A DNA stretch of 64,000 bases, taken from assembly GCA_037447655.1 (NCBI GenBank), contig JBBHKE010002148.1, positions 124,001 through 188,000 of the forward strand, written 5' to 3'. This document shows positions 20,702-34,751 of the stretch, in pieces (positions within the stretch are counted from its first letter, which is position 1; every line of letters starts with the position of its first letter). The DNA is from Zygnema cylindricum. Lineage: Eukaryota; Streptophyta; Zygnematophyceae; Zygnematales; Zygnemataceae. The notes under the pieces are model-generated. The model saw only the letters and a program-made list of their open reading frames with translations, was not told the DNA's origin and ran no database searches. The translations under genes were made by a program, and so were the position numbers.

Positions 20702-21998
20702 GGTTCACGTCCGTGCGCTTCGTTTTCGTGATTCTTCAAAAACGAACAAGTGCATTCCAAACATGATGTCCGATGGCGGATGACAATTGTCGTTTGGTTT
20801 TCGCAGCTATAAAGTTTAGACGCATAAAACTACATCTTTTGTCCGCTGCTACGCTCCAAAACGGTCGAAACCGACCGTCCTAACCGTCACCGCCGCAAAT
20901 TTTGTCATTTTATGAAATTTGGCGTACGAATCTTAAAAATTTTGACATCGTTTTCCCATTTTTCCAAGTGTGAACCACGCAAGTGAGTGTTTTGGTTGTA
21001 TACAGTCACTAACGTTATTTTGTCAAAAAATATACGTTTTAAGTTAATATTGGTACAAATAAAGTCTCGTTGAGTACAAATTTGACGGTTAATCGGTTGG
21101 ACAACTTTGACTTTCAAAATATTGTTTCAACCGCTTAAAATTTTGTCGCGCTTGCAGACGTCGGCCGTCAAAATATAATTAGCAATTCACACGGCCGGCG
21201 AACGTTTACGGTGTCTTTACGTGAGCTCCACGGTGAGAGCACTTAGCCGAAAAATTGAAATTTAATCGTTTAGCGTTACATTGAACTTAGACGCAAAGTG
21301 AAACGAAACCTCTTTAAACTAAAGTACTATAAATATTGTACGAAAATATTAAAACGCACGAAACGAAATAAACTTTGTACACTATAACAAAACGAACCGG
21401 CGTAAAAATATCAATTGAAATAAAATGAAAAAAATTCGCGTCGTCAAGCGCGACGAAATCGAGCCACACTATCGACGAATGAACATTCTTACATTGACAA
21501 CAAAATTTCGTTTCGTGCGTTTTAATATTTCCGTACAAAACTTACAGTAGTTCAGTTTAGTTGAAAGAGGTTTCGTTTCAATTTGCGTCTAAGTTCAATG
21601 TAACGCTTAGACGATTAAATTTCAATTTTGCGGCTAAGTGCTCTCACCGTGTAGCTCACGTAAAGACAAAAACTGACTGTCTACAACACTTTTATTGACA
21701 TGTGGTTGTCGCAGTTTTGTTACCGTAAACGTTCGTCGGCCGTGTGAATTGCTAATTTTATTATGACGGTTGACGTCCGCAAGTGCGGCAAAAAAGTAAG
21801 CGATTGAAACAATATTTTGAAATTCAAAGTTGTCCAACCGATTGACTGTCAAATTTGTACTCAACGGTGCTTTATTTGTACCAATATGTACTCCAAACGT
21901 ACATTTTTTGACAAATTGACGTAAGTGACTATGCGCAACCAAAGCAGTCACTGTCATGATCAATTCCCTTTCGAAAATGAAGCGCACGGACGTGAACC
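20702..21998. mobile_element. foldback (long-inverted-repeat) element
   Basis: The left arm (20702 to about 21365) and right arm (about 21508 to 21998) are inverted copies. Matching blocks include ggttcacgtccgtgcgc at both outer tips, 'attggtacaaataaag', 'gcaattcacacggccg', 'gagagcacttagccg', 'ttacattgaacttagacgc' and 'aatattaaaacgcacgaaa' beside a spacer of about 140 bp. The right arm has an extra block of about 57 bp. No transposase ORF is seen. Long arms with a short spacer fit foldback or Mutator-like non-autonomous elements. Confidence 0.7.
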
Positions 21999-22049
21999 GT
22001 ACAGGAATTCATTCTGTCGCAAACTTCTGAACAAACTAGGGGACCAATC

Positions 22050-22400
22050 AGATAAGAGAACACGTAATGTCAAAAAAAAAAAAAACCCTGATGGAAAAAA
22101 TAAAAAAAAGGGATGTCCAAAGTTCCTTCGTGGTTATTTTTGGTCTGAAAAAACGCGCTTGCGTGGCAGTACATCTTGGTTTGGAAGGATTCATACATAT
22201 CATGTCCGCAAAGCACTTCCCTTTTCGTACGGGCAAGTGGCTGCTATCACGACACGCTAGTTGACGTAGACTGGCGTCACGTGCCAGTTCACGGTTGACA
22301 AAAAAAAATACCCTTTTCATACTATACTGTTTCCCCTTTTCCAAGTGTGAACCACGCAATATATATCGTCAATGTGACCTCGTACACTTGCTAATAAAAT
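22050..22400. repeat. foldback-related repeat, partner of the 13.07-13.99 kb copy
   Basis: Reverse-complement match to the interrupted copy at 13070-13990. It is continuous here, so it shows the pre-insertion state of the MITE sites. Confidence 0.65.
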
Positions 22401-22608
22401 AGTTATAATAATAATAAGGCAGAGGTCGCAAAAGTCAAAATTTCAGAGAACGGAAACCGACAATTTTTTTTTTCAAAATTTGAGTACCCGACGCCCGACC
22501 GGGTTTTGTCACACTCTTAAATTGTTACCCGTTACCAATTACGCGCTTACGAAAAAAGAAGTAACCGAAACTCGATTTTCCGTGACTACCCGTACACGCT
22601 CGTACCCG

Positions 22609-22795
22609 AACGTTGATTGTTATTAGTATTAAATATTTATTAGTGTTGATGACAAATTATAATTAGTAATACTATTTAATGTAAGGAGACGTGGCAGGTT
22701 GTAGTCCACCTTTTTAAATAACGTTGTGAACTCTATTTTGTGATTTTTGGCTATAAATAGTAGCGAATTATTAACACTAATAACAATTATCGGTG
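22609..22795. mobile_element. TA-type MITE inside hAT element A
   Basis: The right end ...ATTATCGGTG is followed by TA (22796-22797). The left end near 22609 is decayed. The interior 'aaggagacgtggcaggttgtagtcc' is the family block. It occupies the same distance from the hAT terminus as the MITE in element B. Confidence 0.55.
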
Positions 22796-23499
22796 TAGGT
22801 GTACATCTCCCTTTGCAAAAAAACACTTTATGCACCTTTTCTTTTTACTATTTTGTCTTTTTGCAATCTCTCTTGAAAAATATATTTTTTTCCTCGACAA
22901 TCACCTCCCTCTAGAGATTTTTTCCTAGTTTTGCGTGTAACTCTTAAATTATTGTATAAACTCTTATATTAATGTTTATTCTCTCGCAAATCTAAAATTT
23001 TCGCTCTATTTTTTGCACGGTTTTTCTTTTGACTACGATGTTATGTTATGAATTATGCAAAAAAGGTAAAGTTTTTATTATGTATGCTTAAAAAAAAAAT
23101 CTTGGTTTTCACATGGAAAATTAACTAGCAAAAACACATTGTGATAGGCAAAAAAAACAAAAATTCTTCTATAATATCAAAAATAGAAATAAACAAATCA
23201 CAGGAAAGAAATGCTCGTCCTATTCTTGACTCTATTATACAAATTCTCAACCTCAAACTTAAAAATTACACAAAATCAATAAATCTAAATTTGGTATAAA
23301 TACTACGTTTTTAAAAATAAACATTTTGGTTAACAAAAAAAAAATATAAACACTAGAAAAATCGTGGAATACAAAAAAAAAAAATCTAAGAAAAAAATAT
23401 GTATAACTAATACTAAAGAGATAACATTAAGTAGGAAATAAGACAAAACAAAAAATTATGTGTTTAAAAAGTCTCAGTTGGATCTAACACACAAAATAT

Positions 23500-24050
23500 C
23501 ACTTATAATTGAAGTCGTTAGTGAGCTCCTCTTTTTTTGTGATCGTGTTCTCGGCATCCGAAAAATTGTGTTCGGGCATGGAGCTAGAAGCTATAAAAAC
23601 AAAAACTAGAATAAGAAATCTTCCATCTTTCACACGTACACTTAATTTTTTTTTCACCACTCAAGTATGTTAAAGTTCAATCTTTCGTTGCTAGTTCATC
23701 TTAAAACAAAGTAACGTTTGAATTCATCATTAACGAGCGTGTTTTTTTTTGGTGGTAATAAGAACCGCGTTTTCGTTATCGCTCTCACCAAAAGTGTTGT
23801 GGAAATTGTCCTTACTCTGCGATTTTTTTTGTTTTTTTGTTATAAATTGAGGACTACCAAAATAAACGTCATCACCGAAGTCGTTTGCGAGTTCTCGAAG
23901 TTTGACCCTCGCGCTTTCAATTTCGGTTTTCAATACCCCAATTATTTCAAGCCTTTCTTTTTGTCGAAGATCTTAAATAGCCACGACAATATGATACTCC
24001 CCCACTTTGGTAGTGCAAATTTTATAAATAATAATTTCAACTTTTGAAAG
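23500..24050 (-). pseudogene. hAT transposase remnant (element A)
   Basis: The minus-strand reading 23933-23730 contains VKLRELANDFGDDVYF and a serine/asparagine-rich spacer. Downstream, frame-broken remains of the hAT C-terminal dimerisation domain lie at 23530-23700, homologous at DNA level to the better-preserved domain of element B (33890-34129). Multiple frameshifts make it non-functional. Confidence 0.6.
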
Positions 24051-25623
24051 TTTGGGGAATCGGCGGGGAATTGTTTTTCACCGTCATTGTAATATGTTTT
24101 TTTTTTTTACACTAGTTACGGAGAGACGACAATTCAAACACAACCAAAAGTAAAGTTAGTTCTTTTAATTTTTCCAAATTTAGGGTCGCTTCTTAAAACC
24201 TTTCTAAAAATCGTATAACATCGGTAAAAGAATCCTATCGATACAAGCAGAAAAAAACACTTTGTTTTTTGCTTGAGCGATTGATCCTTTCTCATTAAAT
24301 GCATTGTAAATGCTCTTCAGTAGTCGAAGCAAAGACTTCCACCGCGTTGTGTTTTATATTTTTAAAGTTTTTTCAAAATATTTTGTAAATTACTCTGTTT
24401 GAAAAACGTGACCAATGATTTACAAGCGTGAAATAGATCAAACAATTCAGAAACTTCCACATCTTATTTGTATTTTTTGGAAGTTCCGCTCTTATTCAAA
24501 ATCGTTGTCATAGTTTTAACAGTTTTATGATCCGCGCAAGGTATCCTAGTAAACATGCTCGGTAGACCTTAAACCCCACAGATGTTAGAGCCAGTGTTGG
24601 TCACAACAACGCAAAGATTTTCCAAAACATCAAAATTTGACATTTCAAATTCGATGACACAATTTTTGAAAGTCGTTAAAACATTTTCTGCGGTATGTTT
24701 TTCTTTTGATAATGATTGACTTGAAACGTCTAAGCATGAAGTTTAAATTCTTTCTTAATGAGATGAATGGTTACTAACATGGATGAGGTTATTTTTATAG
24801 TAAAGGTCTAGAGATCGTTCGTAAATGCGACGAAAATGTTGTTATTGATATTTTCTCTAAGTTTTAGGATTATCAAACTACAAATATTTTTGGCAAAAGA
24901 TATAATGTAGTTTTTTACGGTATTGACAGACGGGAGTAGTTGGTCAATGTCAACACTTTTTTTGGACGAAACACCAACATAAAAAATGCTTGACAAAATG
25001 CTTGAAAACTTAGGAAAACTAAAAACAATAAGAAAATATCATACAATTACTAACCATGATCAAATAAAAAAGGTTTCTAGGAAAACTAAAAACAATAAAA
25101 AAGAATCATACAATTTCTAACCATGATCAAATAAAGAAGGTTTATACTTGATATCCATTGATTTAATATTAAATAATTACTACATTATGTCGCGTAAAAT
25201 TGATATAATAATTTGATATATTTGTGGAAACACGGTATAAAATAGATAATTAGCACTTTGCAATAATGTTCGACGTATAAATAAGCAAATAATTACGATT
25301 GTCGCATGATATTGACATAATAATTTGACATATTTTTGGAAACACCGTATAAAGTGCGTAGTTAATACTTTACAGTAGAGTACGATTTGCGGCCTTTATT
25401 TTCCAATAAGATTTGGGAAATGAATTCTGTTAGTACCGTGTCAGATTCGCGCGTTAATCATGATGTCACGTAATTCTTTGATACCAAAAGTACAAAGCAC
25501 AATAAAGTTAGACAGTATGGACAGTGAAAAACCTTCATTTTTTTTTTCTTTTTTTGCTTACCCGACTGTAACTGACTTTTTTTTTTTTTTTGTGAATCAC
25601 CCGCCCAAATTCGCCTGGCTTCC

Positions 25624-26375
25624 CAAATTTGGCATTTTAATCCGTTTTGGATCCGACGGGGCAATATGGTAACGGTTGGTTACGGTTTCTGGTAATCGTT
25701 TGTGACCTTTGTAATAGGGTCATCATACCTATGTCATGAAATATAAAAATAAACTAATTTTTAAAATAAGTTGTAAATCGTTTAATACAATGATTTTTTA
25801 AAAGCTTGACGACAAAATGTACAAGTGTAAATTAAGATAGACGTGATCCAGTCCCATTTTGTGAAACAACATAAATTTCTTAAAGTATTAAGAAACGTTA
25901 TTTTAAAAAGTGCGATTGACGACCATCTTTAAAATTAAACGCATCAGCTCTTAGCTGTATAGTGATGAACCGTCCATACAGAGCATCGGGCGGCCCCCCA
26001 AATTCGGCAACTAAATCCGTTCTGAATCCGATGCGGGAGGTCGGGTAATGGTCTATAATGGTTTCGGGTAACCGTTTGCGACCTCTATAATAGGGTCATC
26101 ATACCTATGTCATAAAATATGAATAAAAACTATTTTTTCAGTTTAAATTGTAAATCTATAAATACAACAGTTTTTTAAAAGCATGACAACAAAATGTGCA
26201 AGTGTACATCAAGATAGTTGTTGTCCAGTCCCATTTTGTGAAACGTCATAAGTAGACATGATTTTTTTTTTAGTACGAATAAATTATATTTCAAAAAGTG
26301 CGATTGAATACTTTCGTTAAATTAAACGTATCTGCTCCCAACTGTATAGTGAAGAACCGTCCATACAGAGCATCG
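25624..26375. repeat. 376-bp tandem duplication spanning a hAT terminus and its flank
   Basis: Units of about 25624-25999 and 26000-26375 share 'gacct.t.taatagggtcatcatacctatgtcat', 'ccagtcccattttgtgaaac' and 'gtccatacagagcatcggg'. The second unit keeps the better terminus (tttgcgacctcta). Confidence 0.8.
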
Positions 26376-26924
26376 GGCACCTAACTAAAAGCATAAAACG
26401 TAAAAAAAAAAGTAAGACAACAAAAATGCAATCCGTATGTAAAGATCAGACTCCTTTAAACTAATAAATAATTAATTATTAATATAAATAATAGATAATT
26501 TAAAACTATATATTTGGGAGGTCTTATTTTTTTCTATTTTTAATAAAATACAATTTTCAATCCTAAAAATATTTAATATTAAACGTTATGAGAAGGTTTT
26601 ATTTTTTTTGTATATTTAATAATGAACATTTTTTAAAACTAAAAATATTTAACGTTGAACGCTAAAGTGATTTTTAAACAGAAATTGATATTTTGGTATC
26701 TTTAATTATGCATAAATTTGAAAGCCGAAAACATTTGTTGTTTCATGTTTTTTATAACATTTTTTTAAAAAGAACGTTTAAAAAAAAAATTGCATAATGT
26801 GAATTAAATTTTTAAAAAAAAAATTAACAATAAAAAATAATAAATTTTACAAATTTTTAACGTATTCGTTATCAATATATAAAAAAATTATAAAAAAATA
26901 TCATTTTTGAACTTCATTATCTCT
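26376..26924. other. AT-rich, nothing recognised
   Basis: Very AT-rich with poly-T and poly-A runs. No ORF, repeat end or motif was identified. Confidence 0.4.
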
Positions 26925-27108
26925 CTTTCTATATATATATGTATGTATAGGTATATATAGGTATATATATGTATATATATGTATATATATGTATATATGT
27001 ATATATACTTTTACATATGTATATGTATATATATGTATATATATATGTATATATACATGTATATATATATGCATATAGGTATATATATATGTATATATAC
27101 ATGTATAT

Positions 27109-27148
<40 letters not shown>

Positions 27149-27307
27149 ATATATGTATATATATGTATATATATAGATATGTATATACATGTATATATGT
27201 ATATATACGTTTATATATGTATATATGCATGTATATGTATATATATATGTATACATACATGTATATTTCTATATATATATATAGGTATATATATATATAT
27301 ATATAGG

Positions 27308-27341
<34 letters not shown>

Positions 27342-27348
27342 GGTATAT

Positions 27349-27402
<54 letters not shown>

Positions 27403-27445
27403 GTATATATATGTATATATATGTATAAATATACATACATATATA
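26925..27445. repeat. TATA/TATG microsatellite array
   Basis: About 520 bp of variants of tatatatg, tatatagg and (TA)n. The overlapping long ORFs on both strands (Tyr/Ile/Met only) are artefacts of the repeat. Confidence 0.95.
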
Positions 27446-29308
27446 TATAAATAAAAATAATAAAAATGACAAAAACAAAAAATAATAATAACCTTTTTTT
27501 TTATATACATATTTTACATTATGTTTGAAAAACGTACGAACTCTTTGACATTATGTTTGAAAAATGTGATTTCGCAGACTGCTTTTATATTATGTTTGTG
27601 ATTTTGCAGATTGCTCCTATATTATATTTCAAAAATGTAATAAGTAAGTATTCATGGTCGAAACGAACATTTTTTCACATTATGTTTAAAAAATGTGATT
27701 TATCATTATTAAAAATAAAACAAAAGATCATGTTAAAAAACATAAGAAAACACGTAAAATAAGTATTTAAAAATAAAGAAATAAAAATTATATTGAAAAA
27801 AATGTAAAATGAGCACGATAAAATACAAAAAACACTATAAAACAAAAAATTATCTAATCGTCATTTGACAAAATTAGTGTGAGTTTTTCGTTCAAAAATT
27901 TGAAGTTTTGTACGTACGAGTTATGTGAAGTATTAATTGTTTGGTTATAAAAAAAATTGTATGATCATCATTTGACTAAATTAATGTCAGTTTCTTATTA
28001 AAAAAAATAAAGTTTTGTACGTACTAATTATATGAAGTACTATTTTTTCTTCCGTTTTCTTTGGTTACATTTTGTGTTATTTACACTAAAATAATGTGAC
28101 AAAATTCACGTCATACGTGATGCATCAGATAGTTTTTTTGCTTTTGATTACGTATTTCTTTATATATTTGTCTCCATTATAACATTAATGTTGATGAATA
28201 CTTCAATTATTTGAAATTTTATTTTATAACTTAAACAATTATTTTTGTAAAAAAAAATTGCACAAAAATTTGCTTGAAAAATTAATTCTGCATCAAAAAA
28301 ATTAAAAAAACATCTACAATATCATCCTGTTACTTAAAATTTCTTTTTATTTGTTGAAAATAAAATAACATTTATTTTAAAAATTGAATTAATTTTATGG
28401 CATTTATTTAAAAAAAAAAAAAAAAAATTAAGTAACAAACAAAAAAGAATGATCATTAAAATATATAAGTTATTGACTATAAAAAACAAAAGAAAAATAA
28501 TTATTAGAAATCAAATTACAAACAAAAGAAAATTGACTTTCACAAATCAGATTCAAACACATAAAAAAATAATAATAATAATATTAAAATTAAAATCAAA
28601 ACAAGACGCACGAAAATATATACCAAACCAACGCATATAAACAAATCTCATAAAGATAAAAGCAAAATCAATACTCTTTAACACATTTTTTTTTTTTTTT
28701 TAAAACACTAAGTTTACCTAAAGAAATAATCAGGTAAAATTCTACAAGATCAAAAATCTTCATAAAATTTACCTAATTTTTCAACATTTTCTAAAAGCCC
28801 TAAAACCCTCTATTTTATTTTATACATTTCTATATTGAAAAAAAACATTTTTTTTTAAATTCCAATTTTTAATATTCTCTTTTTACTCGTCTAAAAATTG
28901 TATGACATACTACTCTTAATTTCTTCTTGAAAATGAAAATGAAAATTAAAAATTAAATAAAAATAAAGATAAAAATATACGTTTAGAAAGTTATGACTAA
29001 ATTGACAAAAAACGATACAACATAAACATGATGTTGAAATTTTTTGAAAAAAATATATATATTTTTTTCAAATATTTTTAAATATTTTTACTGATGCTTA
29101 TTAGATTATCCTTAATTTTTTTTTTCCACCATCACCACTATATTTTAAACTAACTTTTTGGGGGTTAATTTTTTGCATATATAATAATATACAATTTTTA
29201 ATACTAAAAATATTTAATATTGGACGCTTTTGCAAAGTCTTTAATTTTTTGTATATTTAAAAATGCACACTTTTTAATACAAAAAAATTACATAATGTGA
29301 ATTAAAAT

Positions 29309-29343
<35 letters not shown>

Positions 29344-29544
29344 TATAATAATAAAAAAGTAAAATATTTATATATTTTTTAACATAGTGGTTATCATTAA
29401 ATAAAAATATAATTATCAAAAATATTATGATAAATAAAAAATTTATTATTTATTTAAATTTACTAATTTTAACATATCAATAAATAAAAAACTGAAAAAT
29501 TACTATCTCCAAATAAAACAAAAAAAAACTCCACAAACACCCAA

Positions 29545-29594
<50 letters not shown>

Positions 29595-32131
29595 TTATTT
29601 ATTTATATTTATATATTTTTTGTTTTACTTAAAAATATATATAAATATATATAAATTTTATTTTATTTTTTTAATTTCTTTATTTTTAACATTTTTTTTG
29701 TTTATTTTTTTTTATATTTTTAATTATAATTTTTTTTTCATAATATTAATATATATATATATATATATAGATAAAAAAAAATGTGTATAGTGTTTCTTTC
29801 ATAATGGAAAACGTGACAAATTTTGACCAGTTAGACATAACACGCGTCATATGTCCGCAATACCAATACGTTATGTGTATATACATCCGCAATACCAATA
29901 AATTACGTGTCATACGTCCGCAATATCCAATATTTGGAATCACATACAATTCAAACAACTCAATAACAACTAATAAACATAAATTACATAAAACTTAAAA
30001 AAAAAAAAAACAATAAACAAAAACCCTAAAAATAAGTTATAAATAACAGATAAAATAAAAATAAATTATTATTTATTAATTTAAAATCTATAAAAAAAAT
30101 GTGTTTCAAAAAATATATAAATTTTAAAATGTATTTTTTTTAAATGATTAAAATTAAAACATTTTATTATAAACAAAAAAATAATAAAAATAATAGCAAA
30201 AAATGTAAAAATCTAAGCAAGTGATTTTTTATACGTGAGTACTATATTACTATACAAACGAGCAATTATATATTTTTTATTTTGATAATTGTACGAACAG
30301 TTCTGTGTCTTGTACCTTTATAATTGTATAGCCAATACCATGTAATTGTTAACCAGTACCTTGTTAGATGTTTGACTAAACGTAAATGGTAAATAAATCT
30401 GTTTTTTTGTACACATTTTGTTTTACATTATTAAATCTGCTTATTATTTTGCACATTAATATCATTTTTGAAATTCGTTATCAATACCCTATAAAATTTA
30501 GTGTTGTTGTAAAAGCGAAAGTTAAGAAAAAAAATGTAATATTATTTCAACAAAATATACATAACAAATATTTCATGTAATTATAAAAAAACAAAGTTAT
30601 TAAACTACGTTAAAATGTAATTTTTTTGCTAATATTTAAATTCAAGTGAATCATTTGACTTTAAAAACATTTGTTTTTCTACTCATAAACTAGTGATTTT
30701 AATCTTATGTTGAAAAACTAATCTATTTAATATAATGTTTTCAATCCTATTTCTTTTCTCTATTTCTGTTACTCTCCTTTTCCCTACCTATAGAAAGAGT
30801 AAAGGAAAATGACTTATCAATTTGCACCCATATGTAACCAGAAAGCATTTCAAGAATGCTTATCGATTTTCAGCAAGTAGTATTATATAAATGTTAAATC
30901 TTTATCTTTTACCATGGTTTCTTGAGAGAAAGGAGGCAACTTGGAAGGAGCAAATGAAGATGTTTACCAATTTGCAAATAGTATTCTTAAGCGAAAGCAG
31001 GCAACGCGGAAAGAGTAAACAAAGATACTTACCAATTTCTAAATAGTATAATAGAAAATTATTTTTTGTTTTTTAGAAAATGCAATAAGTTTTATTATTT
31101 ACGTATGTCATTCACTAATATTATAAAAATACTAAGATGTTTTTTTATTGTAACGAATAGTTATAAATGATTTCCATATATTACTAACGAATATTGAGAA
31201 TTGGTTATTTTATCATCTGATTGGAGTTTAAGCGACGCGTACGTAATTATGCATTATTAGTGTAAACACCATAAAATGCACCTTTGTCATCGCGAGCATT
31301 ATTGTTAACCTTTGATAATTACAATATCTAAACTATTTTCATACAATGACTCAACACTGCATTAAAATAACAGTAAGATAATTACTACTGTACCATGCGT
31401 TATTGTAAGTGACATAATTTACAAGAAATTAACATTACTAATTTAATATAAATAACTTAATCCAGTTGAATGTTTAAAATAAACTCTCTTAATTATTGTA
31501 AATAACACTATTGATGAGCGACAACATTCAATTCTCTTTAATAATATTGTTGAAGTGATAAACAAAAATGGATTTTATACAGTTAATACAATTACAATTC
31601 CATTAGTTGTGAGATTAACACTAATTATGATACAAATTTTTATTAGCATAATTCAAAAAATAGTGTCGAAATTCTTATTTAAAGGAGTGGATTAACACAT
31701 TTACGTGACCTAAATGAGTATATACATTTTAATTCCCCATTAACGCTAATAAATCATTAAACCTAATTTAGAATGGGCAGTGCGCTAGTGTACTAATCTA
31801 CATTGGACAATACACCGTGTATCGCTACAATAATATTGTTAAAAAAGGTTTTAGGGTTTTTTATGGTAAAAAAATTGTTTCATTAAAACGTTTAAAAACA
31901 CAAGAAAACTGCGCTAATTTCTGTTTTTACATACTACAATTCTATATACTATGCATGTACTGAATTTAATGTGATGTGGAGTGCGATAAAATATTATGCT
32001 AACCTAATTTAGTGTTATATATCGAGTAATTTCCTATTGCGATTAATCAAAATTTGTACTGTCGATTATCGAAGGTATTGGGACCCAATATATCGGTCAA
32101 TCAAATAGCCATCAATATAACGAAAAAGGAG
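27446..32131. other. very AT-rich region without recognised genes
   Basis: The region holds (TA)n tracts at about 29321-29347 and 29549-29590, short degenerate repeats (acattatgtttgaaaaatgtgat near 27520-27700, a 'catacgtccgcaatacc' unit repeated near 29845-29935, an approximately 75-bp diverged duplication near 30920-31050), and no coding sequence that I can support. The ORFs present are short and low in complexity. Confidence 0.5.
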
Positions 32132-32531
32132 GCCTGGTGTTTACAATTTGCCACGGAATCGTGTACCCGAATTTGTAATTGACCGCCCGTGTAGAATCTG
32201 GAACGGATTCGAGTGCCGAATTTTGAGGGTCGACCGGATTCGACAGGGTACAGTTGGGTAAGCAAACAAAGAAAAAAATTGAAGGTTTTATATTATCCGT
32301 ACTATCTATCATTATTATACTTTGTACTTTTGGTATTGTGGAATAACGTAAAAAACTTGAAAATTGCTACAATTGTGACAACGATTTTGAACAAAAACAA
32401 AACTTTCACAAAACACAAATACTGTGTGGAAGTTCTTGAATTGTTTGATTTAATTGACTCTTATATATCATTGGTCTCGTTTTTCAAACAGAGTAATTTA
32501 CAAAATCTTCCGAATGCTTAAGAGTATTTAC

Positions 32532-33329
32532 TATAGTTGTGTATCGACAAAAACATTATCGGGATAACACCGATATTGATAGTTATCGGTTATCGAACGG
32601 TTAAAGGTCTCAATATATCGGTCCGAGACCAACAAAATCTTTATCGACGATAACTTAAGAAAGATATACTACACATACAATAATACTTTATAACATACTG
32701 TATTATATTATTGAATTTATGTAGCGTGGCATGCCATGTATAAGAATCTGTTCCGTATTCTGTTTAGCTGAAGTTTATTACGGATAGCGCAACACATAAA
32801 CATTGCCAAATTCAAAACAATAGTTTATATTCTAAAACTATAGTACCGAAACGAAAAAAATTAATTACATTGTAAATTTGTAAAGGCAAACCTTTTCAAA
32901 AACCAGACGTATAGACGGACAGAGGAGACGAACAAATAGGCCAGACTGCCGCCATTTACTGCCACCATCTTTTGAAAATTAAACAGGACATTTTGGAACT
33001 GTATGGTAGCGTGGAACCCATGTAAAACCTCTTTAAATTAGAAATAATCAAGCAAATATCGCGATTTTTTCCCGAAATCGGGGGGGGAAGAGGTCTCCCG
33101 CGTGTCCGGAGAATAACCCGTACAACTGAGTGTACGGCCATATATTTACCTGTACGGTTATTGCCGATAGTTGTCAATATCGGTGTTATTTCCGATAAAC
33201 AACCGATATTATCGATTGTTTATAGACGATAACATTAATATCGATATATCGTGCTAATTTATTGATTATCGGCAACCCGAAAAAATACCCATATCAGTTA
33301 TCGACAATTCGTTGCCATTTACAACATTA
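32532..33329. mobile_element. hAT-like MITE (TATCGG family), degenerate, nested in hAT element B
   Basis: Ends TATAGTTGTGTATCG and ...CATTTACAACATTA correspond to the intact family termini seen at 37579-38358. Flanks gtatttac and taatttac share the last six bases. The interior has multiple 'cgataacacygat' inverted blocks and no ORF. Confidence 0.6.
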
Positions 33330-33574
33330 TAATTTACGATGCATTAAATGAGATAAGATTTATTGCTCAAATGAAAAATAGATTGACACTTTTTGCTTAT
33401 ATCGACAATACCCATCCTACCGAACTTATACAATTTTTGGAAATGGTTTTAAAAAACTACCCTAAAGCTAGAAAAAATCAAAGAACCAACTTTACATTTG
33501 GTTGTGTTCGAACGATTGTCTGTCCATAACCATTGTAAAATGTGAAAATCATCTTACAATGATGGTGAAAAAAA

Positions 33575-34129
33575 ATGCCCCATCAATTCTCCAAACTTGC
33601 AAAAGTTGAAATAACATTTTATGAAATTTGCACTACCGGAGTGGGACCTTCACGAGTAACATATTGTCCGGCTCTTTTAGATCCCCAAAATAAACATAAA
33701 CTTGAAATAATTAGGGTATCGAAAATTAAAATTGAAAGCGGGAGGGTCAAACTTTGAGAGATCGAAAATGACTTCAGTGATTATACTAGTCCTCAACGTA
33801 TCACAATCAAATGAAAAACATCGGAAAATATAGACAGTTTCCACAATCTTTTTGTTGAGAGCGGTGACGAAAACGAGGTTTTTATTACCATGGACAAAAA
33901 AACACTCGTTAATGGTAAATTGAAATGCTACTTTGTTTTAAAATTAATTAGCGATGAAAGTTTAAACATTAACATACTCGAATGGTGGAAAAAAAAGTTA
34001 AGTGCACGTGCGAAAGATGGAGGATATCCTATTCTAACTTGTGTCGCTAGATCTGTTCTAGCTATTCGGGCCTCTGGCTCTATGTCTAAATGCAATTTTT
34101 TGGATGTCGCGAACACGATCACAAAATGA
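33575..34129 (+). pseudogene. hAT transposase remnant with C-terminal dimerisation domain (element B)
   Basis: The frame 33890-34129 reads NINILEWWKKK then GGYPILTCVARSVLAIRAS, matching the hAT C-terminal dimerisation pattern (LxWWK...YPxLxxxARxxLAIxAS) with A-S-G-S-M-S-K in place of the usual A-S-S-x-x-S-E. An upstream open segment, 33575-33757, is another fragment of the same protein. The BED zinc finger and the catalytic region were not recognised, so the gene is incomplete and inactive. Confidence 0.75.
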
Positions 34130-34751
34130 GGAGCTCATTAGCGGCTTCAATTTTTCGTGATTTTTTTTGTGTTAGATCAAATGAAAATCTTTTAAACACA
34201 GTTTTTTGTTTTGTTTTGATTTATTTTTTTCTGTTTTGTTTTTTTTAGTATTAGTTAAAGTGATTTTTTTTATATTTGAAAATTTTGTTGTATTTCAATA
34301 AAAAAACCAAAATGCTTATTTTTCAAAGCGTAGCATTTATACCAAATTTATATTTATAGATTTGGTGTAATTTTTAAGTTTAAGCTTGAAAATTTGATTA
34401 ATATAATCGAATATAGGATGAGGATTTTTTTGTTGTGATTTGTTTATTCTTTATGTTTTATAACATAAAAAAATTTGTTTTTTTGGCTTATCATAATGTG
34501 TTTTTTGCTAATTGATTTTCCATGTGAAAAACTAAAATGTTTTTTTTAAGCATACATAATTAAAACGTTTTCTTTTTTTACATGATTCATAGCTGACATA
34601 GTGGTCGACAGAAAAACCGTCCAAAAAATGTAGTGAAAAAATTAGATATGCGAGAGTACAAATATTAATCTAAGAGTTACACGCAAAATTAGGAAAAAAA
34701 CTCAAAAGACAAAATCGCAAAAAGAAGAGGTACACGAACGATGTACCACTA

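Larger units (their letters stand above)
22420..25711 (-). mobile_element. hAT element A (degenerate, minus orientation)
   Basis: The left terminus CAGAGGTCGCAAAAG at 22420 and right terminus ...TTTGTGACCTTTG ending 25711 are inverted repeats. The flanks are TAATAAGG (22412-22419) and TAATAGGG (25712-25719), an 8-bp duplication with one mismatch, as expected for hAT. Transposase remnants occur on the minus strand near 23500-24050. A TA-flanked MITE sits at 22609-22795 and a 67-bp tandem duplication at about 25011-25143. Because the right flank is itself duplicated, the end could instead be at 26087. Confidence 0.75.

Noticed and set aside
26901-27510. Long ORFs on both strands (up to 179 codons)
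   Set aside because: They encode only Tyr/Ile/Met/Val from the TATA/TATG microsatellite.
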